The translations under genes and the position numbers were made by a program. Below are positions 52,060 to 61,631 of a DNA stretch of 64,000 bases, in pieces. The DNA is from Verrucomicrobia bacterium SCGC AAA164-E04 (GTDB lineage: Bacteria; Verrucomicrobiota; Verrucomicrobiia; Limisphaerales; AAA164-E04), in NCBI GenBank assembly GCA_000383715.1, contig KB911838.1, positions 157,754 through 221,753 on the forward strand, in the 5' to 3' direction. Position 1 is the stretch's first letter, and every line of letters starts with the position of its first letter. Below the pieces are notes generated by a model, which was not told the origin of the DNA, searched no databases, and saw only the letters and a program-made list of their open reading frames with translations.

Positions 52060-53841
52060 ATGAAGGTTTGGCGTCGGATGCTTCTCGGCAGTGTCTCGGC
52101 CATCCTTGCCTGCATGTTCCTCGCTTTGATTCTTGAGGGAGTCCTGCGGTGGGTGGGTTACGGTTATCCCACTTCGTTTTTTCTCAAGGATCCAAACTCA
52201 GGAACAGTGATAGAAAATGAACGCTTTGTCTGGCAATTTCTATCTCCGCAAAGCCATTTAAAACCGCATCCATTTCGTTTCGACCAAAAAAGAAAGCAGG
52301 ATGCTATTCGTATATTTGTCCTTGGTGAGTCGGCTGCATTGGGGACCCCTGAGCCTTCCTTTTCTTTCAGTCGTGTTCTGGATCGGGTCTTGCAACATCG
52401 ATACCCAGAACGGTCCATTGAAGTGATCAACCTCGCCATGCGGGGCATCAATTCGCACATGGTTCGAGTCATTGCTCATGAGTGCGTTGCATACGACCCC
52501 AGTCTGGTCATTTATTATGGAGGCAACAATGAATTGGTTGGTTGGCAAGCCCCAGGACCAGATTCTCGCCGAATCCCGCGTCTTGAATGGATCAGGATGC
52601 AGCAGTTTTTACGAGCGAGCAAATCAGGGCAGTTGATTCAATCCGTGATTTCCTCAATGAGCTCTGATCCTGCAGTTGAACAGGACATGACTTTCTTTCA
52701 CAAACATCGTCTGCATCCCGACGACATGCGCAGGCAAGGGGTAATGGATCGTTATACCAAGAATATAAAGGATACGTTTGAAGCGGTCACAGCTCGCAAC
52801 ATACCTTTGCTGGTTGGGACTGTGGTCGTCAATGAGCGAGATTGCCCTCCCCTGGCATCATTGCACTGGGAAGGTCTCGATCCTCTCGAGGTCGAACGGT
52901 TTGATCAATTTTGGAAGGATGCCATCGAAGCTGAATCAAGGGGTGACTGGATCATGGCTGCATCGCTGTTTCAGAGGGCCTCCGAAATCGACAATCGATT
53001 TGCGGAATTGCATTTTCGTCTTGCGCGCGTGCTTGAGCGTCAAAATGATTCTGTTGCCTCTCGTTTTCATTATCAACAGGCCAAGGACTGCGATGCTCTC
53101 CCCTTCCGGGGGACTTCAAGCATCAACGCTGCTCTGAAGCAGGTCGTTGAAGGGTTGGATGCAGACAAGATCAATCTTGTCGATTTGGATGATATTGTTC
53201 GCACCCATCCTTCGAGCATGAATGAAGTTCCAGGCAGTCCTTTTTTCTATGAACATGTGCATTTTCGTTTTAACGGCGATTACATCATGGCTTCCTATCT
53301 CTTTCCTTTTATTCAGCAAATGCTGGATCTTCCACGTAAGGAACCCAGTGAGGAAGCAACTGATCTGCCAGCATTGGTAGATAGCGCCAGGCAGCTCGGT
53401 TACAATCCGGTTTTGGAAGCCATGATGATCCGGTCCATGATACAGCTTCAGAAAGGCCCGCCGTTTCTGGATCAGGTGGATCATTCTCAAAGGATTGAAG
53501 CCATGGAAAATGACTTTCAAAAACGTTACGCTGAGTTTGGGGTTGTGCATTTCCAGGGCGCCATCAAATGGATTCAAGATGCCATGCAATCCCATCCGAA
53601 TGATTGGAATCTACCTTTTCTGGCCGCCCGCTTGGCCGCCCGCCTGAAAGATGCTGAACGCGCGGCTGTATTTGCAAGCAAGGCAAGAGATCTCATGCCA
53701 CATGCTTCATTGATCAGGATCACCTTGGCCCACTATTTGACGCAATCGAGTCAAAAAGAGAAGGCCCGTGCTGAATTGAATGAGGTCTTGAAGCGGTACC
53801 CTGAGCATCCTGAAGCACTGGCGGCATTGGGTGATCTTTGA
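52060..53841 (+). CDS. membrane-anchored SGNH/GDSL hydrolase with TPR-like region
   Basis: 593 residues from the ATG at 52060 (a start at 51994 adds 22). One transmembrane anchor lies near the N-terminus (VSAILACMFLALILEGVL). The SGNH block I motif reads FVLGESAALGTPEP (nucleophile Ser). YYGGNNELVG carries the block III Asn, and FFYEHVHFRFNGDY resembles the block V Asp/His region. Helical repeats rich in Ala/Glu occur inside the domain (about 300-345) and at the end (about 500-590, AAVFASKARDLMPHAS, LNEVLKRYPEHPEALAALG). These resemble tetratricopeptide repeats. It may be an envelope esterase or acyl-transferring enzyme; substrate unknown. Confidence 0.75.
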   Translation: MKVWRRMLLGSVSAILACMFLALILEGVLRWVGYGYPTSFFLKDPNSGTVIENERFVWQFLSPQSHLKPHPFRFDQKRKQDAIRIFVLGESAALGTPEPSFSFSRVLDRVLQHRYPERSIEVINLAMRGINSHMVRVIAHECVAYDPSLVIYYGGNNELVGWQAPGPDSRRIPRLEWIRMQQFLRASKSGQLIQSVISSMSSDPAVEQDMTFFHKHRLHPDDMRRQGVMDRYTKNIKDTFEAVTARNIPLLVGTVVVNERDCPPLASLHWEGLDPLEVERFDQFWKDAIEAESRGDWIMAASLFQRASEIDNRFAELHFRLARVLERQNDSVASRFHYQQAKDCDALPFRGTSSINAALKQVVEGLDADKINLVDLDDIVRTHPSSMNEVPGSPFFYEHVHFRFNGDYIMASYLFPFIQQMLDLPRKEPSEEATDLPALVDSARQLGYNPVLEAMMIRSMIQLQKGPPFLDQVDHSQRIEAMENDFQKRYAEFGVVHFQGAIKWIQDAMQSHPNDWNLPFLAARLAARLKDAERAAVFASKARDLMPHASLIRITLAHYLTQSSQKEKARAELNEVLKRYPEHPEALAALGDL

Positions 53842-53895
53842 TAGTGACGTTATCAGCGGAGGTGTGAATACGGAAAGACTCCTGATGTTGGTGGA

Positions 53896-54783
53896 TCAAT
53901 CTTTCATGGAAAGACAGGCTGCGCCATAGGCACCCGCATATTCCCCCAGGGTTGCTTTCAGGATTTTCACCGGTGTGTCCTGCACAATCCACTCGACTTG
54001 ATTAAGTGCCTCCTGCAGAGGCTGGAACAAGGCTTCATCTGATTCAGCAATGCCACCCCCGATCAGGATGGATTCCGGGTCCAGCACGTTGATGAGAGAC
54101 GTCAACCCAGTGGCGAGGTACTGGATGGATTGATGCCAGATGCCCTTCGCAAAAGCATCTCCCTGCTGGGCGGCTTTAACCAGATGGTGAGTGGATTCAA
54201 ATCGCCCCTGACTCCGTTCCTTGATGGAATAATTACCCATGGCCCATTCAAGGCTGCCAGGAGTGCGGCAGATATCAGGCGGGCCGTCTATTTTGAGGCT
54301 GATGTGGCCAAGGTGACCGGCGCGTCCGAGGTGACCTTTCAGAAGATGACCATCCACCATGGCAGCCCCGCCGACGCCAGTGCCGAGCGTGATCATGATG
54401 ACATTCGTCATCCCTTTTGCCACTCCCTGCCAGACTTCTCCCATGAGAGCGGCCTGCGCGTCATTGATGACTTTGACTGGATACTGGCTGTTCAATATTT
54501 CCGTCCAGTCCAAGCCTTCCAGCCCTTGCAAGCGTCCAGGCATGTGACTGATGGAACGTTGATTTTTCGCCACAAGCCCTGGAGCCGATAAACCAATCCG
54601 CACATCCTTAATTTCGAATTCACTCAAAATCTTTTGCGTGATGGACTCAATACACCGGCACCAATCGAGAGCTTGGTTCGAATCAAAGTCTTGGGTTTGC
54701 TTGGACAGCAACTCGCCTTTATCGGAAAAGGCCACACATTTAATGCGTGTGCCCCCCAAATCAATGCCGATGACCGGATTCAT
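53896..54783 (-). CDS. ROK family sugar kinase lacking the zinc cysteines
   Basis: 295 residues. The ATP-binding start IGIDLGGTRIK, the catalytic INDAQAALMGE (Asp) and TLGTGVGGAAMVDG are those of ROK glucokinases or N-acetylsugar kinases. LGHISL supplies the usual His. The ROK zinc signature CxCGxxGC is degenerate: this protein has PPDICRTPGSLEW, with only one cysteine. That is unusual for a bacterial ROK kinase, and folding or metal dependence should differ. Its start overlaps the stop of the Nudix gene by four bases, so the two are coupled. Confidence 0.85.
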   Translation of the reverse strand: MNPVIGIDLGGTRIKCVAFSDKGELLSKQTQDFDSNQALDWCRCIESITQKILSEFEIKDVRIGLSAPGLVAKNQRSISHMPGRLQGLEGLDWTEILNSQYPVKVINDAQAALMGEVWQGVAKGMTNVIMITLGTGVGGAAMVDGHLLKGHLGRAGHLGHISLKIDGPPDICRTPGSLEWAMGNYSIKERSQGRFESTHHLVKAAQQGDAFAKGIWHQSIQYLATGLTSLINVLDPESILIGGGIAESDEALFQPLQEALNQVEWIVQDTPVKILKATLGEYAGAYGAACLSMKD

Positions 54784-55319
54784 GATTCAGAAGGTGCTGA
54801 AAGTTGGTGTTCCCATTCGAGATAGCGCTTCCATAACACGCGAAAAGCGCTGGCGAATTCCTCAGGATTGGATGTCAGCCATTGATTCACATGATCCCTT
54901 GAAAACCACTCACCACATTCGATTTCTTCGGGGTGCAATTTGAATGGACCGTCATACGTGACCCTGTAAATCCAGACAAACTCCCATCCCGTATCCTTCG
55001 AAGCATCTATTTTGAAAAGTTTTTCAAAAGGGCGATCAGGTCGCCATCCCAGTTCTTCCTCGGTTTCTCTCATCGCGCAGATATCGTAAGATTCACCCGA
55101 ATCCAGGTGGCCGGAAGCGGATGAATCCCAAGTGCCCGGGAAACAATCTTTCAGCATGGATCTTTTTTGCAGGAAGAGCGATCCATCTGAATGAAAGACC
55201 AAGACATGAATGGCTCGGTGAAGTAAGTCCTGCTGGTGAACGACACTGCGGGGTTTTTGGTCAATCACTTCATCCCGATTGTTTACGACATCAAAAATTT
55301 CTTCCATGGAGTCAGGCAT
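54780..55319 (-). CDS. Nudix hydrolase (IDI-1/YfcD-like)
   Basis: 179 residues from the ATG at 55319; the ATG at 55307 is also possible. The Nudix box GHLDSGESYDICAMRETEEELGW fits GX5EX7REUXEEXGU. The lead-in PRSVVHQQDLLHRAIHVLVF and LQKRSMLKDCFPGTWDSSASG resemble YfcD and isopentenyl-diphosphate isomerase-type Nudix proteins. The isomerase-specific active-site Cys is not clearly present, so hydrolysis of a nucleotide- or sugar-diphosphate is more likely. Cytoplasmic. It precedes and overlaps the ROK kinase gene. Confidence 0.85.
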   Translation of the reverse strand: MPDSMEEIFDVVNNRDEVIDQKPRSVVHQQDLLHRAIHVLVFHSDGSLFLQKRSMLKDCFPGTWDSSASGHLDSGESYDICAMRETEEELGWRPDRPFEKLFKIDASKDTGWEFVWIYRVTYDGPFKLHPEEIECGEWFSRDHVNQWLTSNPEEFASAFRVLWKRYLEWEHQLSAPSES

Positions 55320-55930
55320 GATCAAGTGTTACAGAATTATTTGCAGGCTGTATTTCATTTCCGAAAGTTTATTTTAACATAACTTTTTGAAACTGGTAAA
55401 TTTTCTTCGGCCCTCAAGTTTTCTAATTTCAAAAATCGTGTAACCGTGAAACCACTGCTGATGGGGGGAAACTTAACCAGACTGCATCAATACCGGTTCA
55501 AGACCCAATTTCCAAATTCACACTCGTATGCTTGAGTATGCGAGTCACGACTCATCTCTTCTGAGGATCATCATGCGCCAACTATACTGCTATTGCTCGC
55601 TGAAAAATTATCGGAAGACAAGTGACTGGCCTTTGCTGGCACCTGTGTTCCTCACAGAAATTTGGGTGGTAACAGATTTGACAGCAACATCCCCATATGA
55701 TCTTTCGGTGCAAGACTGGGGAGAGATACTGCCATTCACCGGCGCTGGGAAACTTTGATGTCCCAGCAGAGCTTGGGGTTGCCTTGTGCTATCCTTTGAT
55801 CTGATTCAGAAGGCAGATTCCACTCTCATTTGACCGCGCGAGGCAACTCAATATCCTGAAGTCCCAGAGCCTTTGAGGCTATTGTAGAGCTGGGTTACAG
55901 CAAGCAGCTGAGAAGTTATGTGTGAGGGAG
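55320..55930. other. gene-free region between the Nudix gene and tRNA-Lys
   Basis: About 610 bases. A 76-codon plus frame at 55528 is not protein-like. The promoter of the Nudix-ROK pair should lie near 55330-55400, which is AT-rich. No repeat, integrase remnant or second tRNA is seen. It may hold decayed coding sequence. Confidence 0.4.
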
Positions 55931-56006
55931 TGGTAGGCTGGCAGGGGCTCGAACCCTGGACAAACGGCTTAAAAGGCCGCTGCTCTACCAACTGAGCTAC
56001 CAGCCC
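55931..56006 (-). tRNA. tRNA-Lys (anticodon UUU), CCA encoded
   Basis: 76 bases on the minus strand from 56006. The acceptor GGGCTGG pairs with CCAGCCT (one G-U). The D-arm is GCTCAGTTGGTAGAGC. The anticodon stem GCGGC/GCCGT holds the loop CTTTTAA with anticodon TTT. The T-arm is CAGGGTTCGAGCCCCTG. It ends A-CCA (55934-55931). No other tRNA is adjacent, and there is no integrase gene, so it shows no sign of being an integration site. Confidence 0.96.
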
Positions 56007-56077
56007 TCTCCCTCAAATCTGCTTCAATCAGCAAGAGGTTTCCTTCCATTGAAAGGAGGACGAACATTAGACATTGT

Positions 56078-56458
56078 TTATGGACCATGCAAGTGTTTTT
56101 CCCCGTTTTTTTGAGGCCAACACAAAGTGAGCCATCCACTCATGAGTGCCAGCCCTCCGACGGGTGTGATAGCGCCCAGTTTGGTGATGCCTGTGAGGCA
56201 AAGTGCATACAGGCTTCCGGAGAAAATAACGATGCCTGTCAGAAACAGATATATGGTCCATTTGGGGGGTGCTTCCATACGAGATAGCACCAGTAATCCG
56301 ATTGCATGAATCAGATGGTAGAAGACCGCCGTTTCCCAAGTATCCACCCTGTCGGATGCGGTCAATGTTTCATTCAAAGCGTGAGCACCGAATGCTCCCA
56401 GCAAGACACCGAAACAAGCAAGAGCGGATGCAATTTGTTGAACCTTGATGGCTTTCAT
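56078..56458 (-). CDS. DUF423 family membrane protein
   Basis: 126 residues from the ATG at 56458; the frame is open further upstream but similarity starts here. ALACFGVLLGAFGAHAL followed by TWETAVFYHLIHAIGLL is the DUF423 pattern, a four-helix integral membrane family of unknown function (YgdD-like). GALTPVGGLAL-type sequence appears as GAITPVGGLALMSGW. It lies 26 bases after the SDR gene on the same strand and may be co-transcribed with it. Confidence 0.88.
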   Translation of the reverse strand: MKAIKVQQIASALACFGVLLGAFGAHALNETLTASDRVDTWETAVFYHLIHAIGLLVLSRMEAPPKWTIYLFLTGIVIFSGSLYALCLTGITKLGAITPVGGLALMSGWLTLCWPQKNGEKHLHGP

Positions 56459-56484
56459 GTTGTTACAAAAGACCTGCGGCAAGC

Positions 56485-57198
56485 TTACCGGCAAGGGCGT
56501 ACTAGTAACTCCTGAACGACTGCACGAGGTGGTAGATCGATGGCAAGCTTGGCGCATGCTGCGACATCTTCGGGACGCAGCATGCTTGCCTTGTGCTCAG
56601 CTGTAGGTTCGCTGGGGCGTAATTTCAGAATGGGCGTATCAATTTCACCGGGAAGGACTCCGCAGGCACGGATACCATTTTTGTTCTCCTCGGCATTGAT
56701 CGCTTGCGTCAGTCCTCGTAAACCAAATTTGGAGACGGTATAGGCCGCACCTGCCAGAGGCATTCCCCAAAGTGCGGCATCCGAAACAATATTTACGATG
56801 GTGCCTGACTTGGCTTTGCGCATTGAAGGGAGAACTGCCTGAATGGCGTAGTAGGATCCGTGCAGGTTGGTGTTGATCAAGTCATGATAATCCTTTAGGG
56901 ACAGCACGTCCAGGGTGCGCTCAGGAGTATTCGTTCCCGCTGAATTAACCAATACCTCCGTTAAGCCAAACTTATCTTCTGCCTTTCGGACCAGTTCGTT
57001 GACGAATGATTCATCCGCGACACTGCCGATAATAGTTTGGCAGTTGGTATCGCCTGCCTCAGCCAGGCCTACAGTCTCCTTCAGTGTTTTTTCAGTTCGC
57101 CCGGTCAAGGTCAGGTTCCAGCCTGCCTCGGATAACTGGATCGCGATGTGGCGTCCCACTCCAGTACCGGCTCCAGTGATGATGGCGTTCTTTGACAT
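56485..57198 (-). CDS. short-chain dehydrogenase/reductase
   Basis: 237 residues, classical SDR length. The cofactor motif ITGAGTGVGRHIA, structural NSAG, catalytic Ser in IVNIVSDAAL and YTVSKFGLRG (Tyr, Lys) are complete. The glycine-rich loop and the Arg in LTGRTEKT suggest NADP(H). The substrate cannot be deduced. It lies between the AsmA-like gene (30 bases upstream) and DUF423. Confidence 0.9.
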   Translation of the reverse strand: MSKNAIITGAGTGVGRHIAIQLSEAGWNLTLTGRTEKTLKETVGLAEAGDTNCQTIIGSVADESFVNELVRKAEDKFGLTEVLVNSAGTNTPERTLDVLSLKDYHDLINTNLHGSYYAIQAVLPSMRKAKSGTIVNIVSDAALWGMPLAGAAYTVSKFGLRGLTQAINAEENKNGIRACGVLPGEIDTPILKLRPSEPTAEHKASMLRPEDVAACAKLAIDLPPRAVVQELLVRPCR

Positions 57199-57228
57199 AA
57201 ATGATTGGAAATTTTTTGGATAAACCTG

Positions 57229-58011
57229 TTATTCAGAGGTGGCCCCTGGACTTGTCGAGGGTAAGAGCGATTTGACATTATTGAAAAGGCTCTTTGCTTT
57301 TTTGACGGTCTCTGCAGCCTGGCTGTTTCCAGTGCTCAAGGCTCCTTTTAAAGTTTCTGAAAAACCTGCAATACCCTGGCCTGCTCCTTTTTCAAGGACA
57401 CTGGCTAAAACTGTTTTCATGATTTCCTTGGCCAATTCGGCGCCTGTCAAACCGGCCCCTTCTTTGCCAAGGTTCTTCAGCACAATATCAGGTAGTGTAA
57501 ATTCGACGCCTTTCCCGCCTAGAGCGGTAAGTCCCAGTTTTACTTTGGCCTGCAGAATCTGGAAATCGTCTATCTGGAATCTCGCCTCATCAGAATCCTC
57601 CGGAGTCTCCGGAATGTTCTTTTGAATGGCCTCCATGATTTTGTCGAGATTGCTGCTGGAAAGCGTCCTTTCGTAGGTGATGCCGGGTTGTTCCAATTTA
57701 AGTTTGCGAATGACAATTTTCTTGGCCATCAAGCTGCCAGGCTCCAACGCGAGAGTCGCATTTTTGACTGTGATTGCAGATTCTGACTTGAACCCATCAG
57801 GATTGGCGATTTGCAGGCCAGACAGGGAGCCTGCTCCCGACAGCATCGCCAATGAGGCATCCTGCAAGGTGACGGGTACGCCTGTCAGACTGGTGCCCCC
57901 TTTTTCAATACCCGACTTGACGAGTGAGTTCATACTCTTGTCGATGGCAAAAAAAGCAACGATTGCCATAAGGATCAGTAAAATCACGATTCGTTTTATC
58001 CACTTGAACAT
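57229..58011 (-). CDS. AsmA-like envelope protein
   Basis: 260 residues. One N-terminal transmembrane segment (IKRIVILLILMAIVAFFAI) is followed by a periplasmic domain rich in beta strands: GVPVTLQDASLAMLSGAGSLSGLQIANPDGF, then ITVKNATLALEPGSLMAKKIVIRKLKLEQPGITYE. These are typical of short AsmA/DUF748-type proteins, related to the lipid-transport tubes of the outer membrane. The C-terminal 80 residues are helical and Ala/Gly-rich. A role in lipid or outer-membrane homeostasis is inferred. Confidence 0.75.
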   Translation of the reverse strand: MFKWIKRIVILLILMAIVAFFAIDKSMNSLVKSGIEKGGTSLTGVPVTLQDASLAMLSGAGSLSGLQIANPDGFKSESAITVKNATLALEPGSLMAKKIVIRKLKLEQPGITYERTLSSSNLDKIMEAIQKNIPETPEDSDEARFQIDDFQILQAKVKLGLTALGGKGVEFTLPDIVLKNLGKEGAGLTGAELAKEIMKTVLASVLEKGAGQGIAGFSETLKGALSTGNSQAAETVKKAKSLFNNVKSLLPSTSPGATSE

Positions 58012-58082
58012 AACTTACGCCTCAATATGGTTACGCTTTTTCAAACTGCCAAGTGAATTCACAAGACTTATTGAAAGGCAAA

Positions 58083-59204
58083 TCAAACCCTCAGATAAAT
58101 CCGTTTACGATGCAGGAACCATACGAGAAGGAAACTCATCGCAGTCACCGTGGCTAATACAAGTGCTTCCGCATAACCACCGAGGGATGCCTTGATTGGT
58201 CCCCCTACGAATCTGTTCGCCAGCCCATTGAGATCAACGATGTTGTGGGCAAGATAGATGGTGATGGGATTCATCCCAATCCAGACAAAAGGCCAGCACC
58301 AGTGGTGAAATCCCACTCCATCGATCACGAAATAGAAGGTTCCCAGCGCGAGGAAACTGAAACCGCCAGCGACCAAAACAAAAGAGGAAGTCCAAATGTT
58401 TTTGATAATCGGAAACTGGAAGCTCCAAGCGTAGCCCAGGGCAAGACAAATGAGACCAAGTCCCATCAAGAAGCCTGTTTTCTGAAATGCAGAACCCTCC
58501 TTGCGGTAAAGGATCATTCCGGCGAACACCCCTAGCAGGCAGGATCCAATGGCCGGTAGCGTGCTCAAAAGTCCTTCGGGATCATGATCCCCGTTCCACT
58601 TGAATAAAGGCAGATACATTTTGTCCACATGATCAGCCAGGTTTTTGCCCTCCTCAAAATTCCCAGCTCCTACGCCCGGTACAGGAATGAAAGTCATCAT
58701 AGCCCAATAACCTACCAACAAAACCACCAAAGCTGTCACTCTTCCCTTGAGGCCAGTCATGCAAAAGATAATTGCTGCAAACAAATAGCACAGTGCGATT
58801 CGCTGCAATACCCCCAGTAGTCGTATGTTTTCTACTCCATCTGAAAATCCTCCGTAATAAAAAATGCCAATTGTATACAGAATGAGTGAGCGGATGAACA
58901 CCTTGCGAAGGGTGTAGGCTTTCCCTCTTTCCTCAATCGTGCGTGTCAGGCTGAAGACCATGGAGACACCTGCCAGGAATACAAATAATGGGAAAATACA
59001 GTCATAAAATGCAAAACCCTCCCATGATTTGTGAGTGAGTTGATCCGCCAGCAATTTTGTCCATCCTGCATCATGAGACTTGCCCAATGCGTGTACGACT
59101 TCTTCCGCACCCACGATCCAAAACATGTCGAACCCACGCAAGGCATCCAGGCTTGTTAAACGTTGGCTTTTCTCCTTTTTTTCAGTCGCGTTTTCTTTGC
59201 TCAT
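58083..59204 (-). CDS. DUF5009/HGSNAT-like membrane acyltransferase
   Basis: 373 residues with about ten membrane spans. The start RLTSLDALRGFDMFWIVGAEE and FPLFVFLAGVSMVFSL match the DUF5009 family, related to heparan-alpha-glucosaminide N-acetyltransferase, which carries acetyl groups across a membrane to a glucosamine end. The late WIGMNPITIYLAHNIVDL is also characteristic. In bacteria these proteins are thought to acetylate cell-envelope or imported sugars. The usual catalytic His near the first loop is not obvious, so activity is unproven. It is divergent from recD2, with 170 bases between. Confidence 0.85.
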   Translation of the reverse strand: MSKENATEKKEKSQRLTSLDALRGFDMFWIVGAEEVVHALGKSHDAGWTKLLADQLTHKSWEGFAFYDCIFPLFVFLAGVSMVFSLTRTIEERGKAYTLRKVFIRSLILYTIGIFYYGGFSDGVENIRLLGVLQRIALCYLFAAIIFCMTGLKGRVTALVVLLVGYWAMMTFIPVPGVGAGNFEEGKNLADHVDKMYLPLFKWNGDHDPEGLLSTLPAIGSCLLGVFAGMILYRKEGSAFQKTGFLMGLGLICLALGYAWSFQFPIIKNIWTSSFVLVAGGFSFLALGTFYFVIDGVGFHHWCWPFVWIGMNPITIYLAHNIVDLNGLANRFVGGPIKASLGGYAEALVLATVTAMSFLLVWFLHRKRIYLRV

Positions 59205-59377
59205 CTTACTTGGGGTCCTGATTAATTTGTTATTCTGGATCGAGGTTATATCTTGAAATACGGGGTATCATTTCATTGGGCAAGTTTATTCATGCAAGCC
59301 TTTGGAAATGGTGATAGCGGGTTGAACTAGGATTCCTGCTTGATCCACATCATGTTCTCACCTGATCATAGGGTCCA

Positions 59378-61567
59378 ATGAACCAAGGTTATCCCGCCAG
59401 AAACAAAGAAAGCATATCCGGCCTGATTGAGCGTGTAACGTATTTCAATGAGGAATCTGGATTTGTTGTCTTGCGCGTAAAAATCAAGGGACGGCGTGAT
59501 TTATTGACGGTGGTTGGTCAATCGATTTCTGCCAATGCGGGTGAATGGGTCAAAGCGGAAGGCGTTTGGGCGCGTGATCGAGAACATGGGCTGCAGTTCA
59601 AGGCGGAGAGACTCGTTTGCACCCCTCCCACGAACATTGAAGGGATTGAGAAATATCTGGCAAGTGGAATGATCAAGGGGATAGGGCCGGTTTATGCCAA
59701 AAAAATGGTGACCAGATATGGAGAGAAGATTTTTGATATCATTGAAACCGCCTCTGCCAAATTGGAATCCATTGACGGAATTGGTCCGGGCAGAAGACGC
59801 AAGATCAAGGACGCCTGGCAGGAGCAAAAGGTCGTTCGCAAAATTATGGTTTTCCTCCATTCCAATGGAGTCAGTACCAGTCGCGCAGTTCGCATTTACA
59901 AGACATACGGCGAAGAGGCGATAGAAAAGGTTCAGAACAACCCTTACATTCTGGCGCGTGATATCCGCGGGATTGGATTCAAGAGTGCCGATCATATTGC
60001 CCAAAAGCTGGGGATTCCTGAGGATTCTCTTCATCGGGCGCAGGCGGGCTTGAATCATATGCTAACCGAGGCCTCGGGCAATGGGCATTGTGGTTTGCCT
60101 GAAGATCTCTTGATCAGACAAACCACGGAACTTCTGGCGGTGGATGAATCGATACCAAGGAATGCTCTTGCTCAGGCTCTTCATGCAGGTGACGTCGTTC
60201 GTGATGCGGTTGGAGAACATGACTTAATCTTTCTGCCTGCATTGAAAAAAGCGGAGGAATACATTGCCCGCCGAATCCTTGATTTATCGGGGCAGCCTTC
60301 CTCCTATCCGGACATTGATTTCAACAGGGCCATCACTTGGGTTCAGGAAAGCAACAAGCTGCAACTTGCTGCTTCGCAAACAGAGGCCATCCGTTGTGCT
60401 CTTGAGAACCGTGTTGTGATTATTACTGGGGGGCCTGGCGTGGGTAAGACAACCATCATCCAATCGATCCTTAAAATACTTCATGCCAAATGTGTGACAT
60501 TTGCCCTTTGTGCGCCAACAGGTCGAGCCGCGAAACGTTTATCCGAATCTACCGGTCACGAAGCCAGAACCATACATCGTTTGCTGGAGGTGAATCCCCG
60601 CAACGGTCAATTCAAGCACGATGAAGAATCTCCTCTCGAAGAAAAGTTGCTGGTGGTTGATGAGTGTTCCATGGTCGATATTCCTTTGATGCATCACCTT
60701 CTGAAGGCGCTACCTGAGGATGGACATTTATTACTGGTAGGGGATGTGGATCAATTGCCGTCCGTGGGTCCCGGTTCCGTGTTGAAAGATTTCATTCAAT
60801 CCGGATGCCTTTCTGTTGTGCGGTTGCAGGAAATATTTCGGCAGGCAGCGGGTAGCAGGATCATCACGAATGCACATCGAATCAATCAGGGGCAGATGCC
60901 AATGATGGAAGAGGATGCCTTACTCAGTGATTTTTATTTTATTGATCGAGAGGAACCGGAACGTGCGGCGGCAACGCTTTTGCAAATGGTTCGCGATCGG
61001 ATTCCTTCCAAATTTCAGGTACACCCCATTCTGGATATCCAAGTCCTGTGCCCGATGAATCGGGGAAGCCTTGGCGTGCGCGAGATGAATCTGACTTTGC
61101 AGAATGCCTTGAATCCGCTGAGACATGGTGATGTGGTTGCCGAGAAATTTGGGTGGCAATTTCGTGCGAGGGACAAGGTTATTCAAACGGAAAATAATTA
61201 TGATAAGGAAGTGTTCAACGGTGACATCGGACAGATCAGTTCCATTGATCCCATTGAAAAAGAAATCAAGGTTCAGTTTGAACAGCGAAAAGTGATTTAT
61301 GATTTCGGTGAACTGGACGAACTGTCTCTGGCCTACGCAATAACGATTCACAAATCTCAGGGGTCTGAATTTCCTGTTGTCGTCATGCCTGTGGCTACCC
61401 AGCAATACATGCTCCTGCAGCGTAATCTGGTTTATACAGGGGTGACTCGGGGGAGAAAACTCGTTGTGATCGTCGGTCAGAAAAAAGCGCTGGGAATGGC
61501 AGTGAATAACTCGAAAAATGCGTCCAGATATTCTGGTTTGCTGCACAGGCTGCGAGCCGGAAGTTAA
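59378..61567 (+). CDS. recD2: RecD2-type ATP-dependent DNA helicase
   Basis: 729 residues, usual length. RecD2 is a 5'-3' superfamily-1B helicase found in bacteria without RecBC; it aids repair and replication restart. The N-terminal OB-like region and helix-hairpin-helix motifs (IDGIGPGRRRKIKDAW, IRGIGFKSADHIAQKLGI) come first. The Walker A GGPGVGKTT is near 351, then LCAPTGRAAKRL, Walker B VVDECSMVD, GDVDQLPSVGPG and the C-terminal AITIHKSQGSEFPVV and VYTGVTRGRKLVV. The selenoprotein gene starts 64 bases after its stop on the same strand. Confidence 0.94.
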   Translation: MNQGYPARNKESISGLIERVTYFNEESGFVVLRVKIKGRRDLLTVVGQSISANAGEWVKAEGVWARDREHGLQFKAERLVCTPPTNIEGIEKYLASGMIKGIGPVYAKKMVTRYGEKIFDIIETASAKLESIDGIGPGRRRKIKDAWQEQKVVRKIMVFLHSNGVSTSRAVRIYKTYGEEAIEKVQNNPYILARDIRGIGFKSADHIAQKLGIPEDSLHRAQAGLNHMLTEASGNGHCGLPEDLLIRQTTELLAVDESIPRNALAQALHAGDVVRDAVGEHDLIFLPALKKAEEYIARRILDLSGQPSSYPDIDFNRAITWVQESNKLQLAASQTEAIRCALENRVVIITGGPGVGKTTIIQSILKILHAKCVTFALCAPTGRAAKRLSESTGHEARTIHRLLEVNPRNGQFKHDEESPLEEKLLVVDECSMVDIPLMHHLLKALPEDGHLLLVGDVDQLPSVGPGSVLKDFIQSGCLSVVRLQEIFRQAAGSRIITNAHRINQGQMPMMEEDALLSDFYFIDREEPERAAATLLQMVRDRIPSKFQVHPILDIQVLCPMNRGSLGVREMNLTLQNALNPLRHGDVVAEKFGWQFRARDKVIQTENNYDKEVFNGDIGQISSIDPIEKEIKVQFEQRKVIYDFGELDELSLAYAITIHKSQGSEFPVVVMPVATQQYMLLQRNLVYTGVTRGRKLVVIVGQKKALGMAVNNSKNASRYSGLLHRLRAGS

Positions 61568-61631
61568 GGGCGGGAAGGCCGTTTTATCTCTGCCGCTTGA
61601 CGCAGGATGCGGTGTTATCTATATTCTTGTA

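Noticed and set aside
55528..55758. 76-codon plus-strand frame
   Set aside because: No start signal, no family, and composition like non-coding DNA.
55931..56006. tRNA-Lys as an integration site for a mobile element
   Set aside because: No integrase, no partial tRNA copy and no direct repeat of its 3' end in the window.
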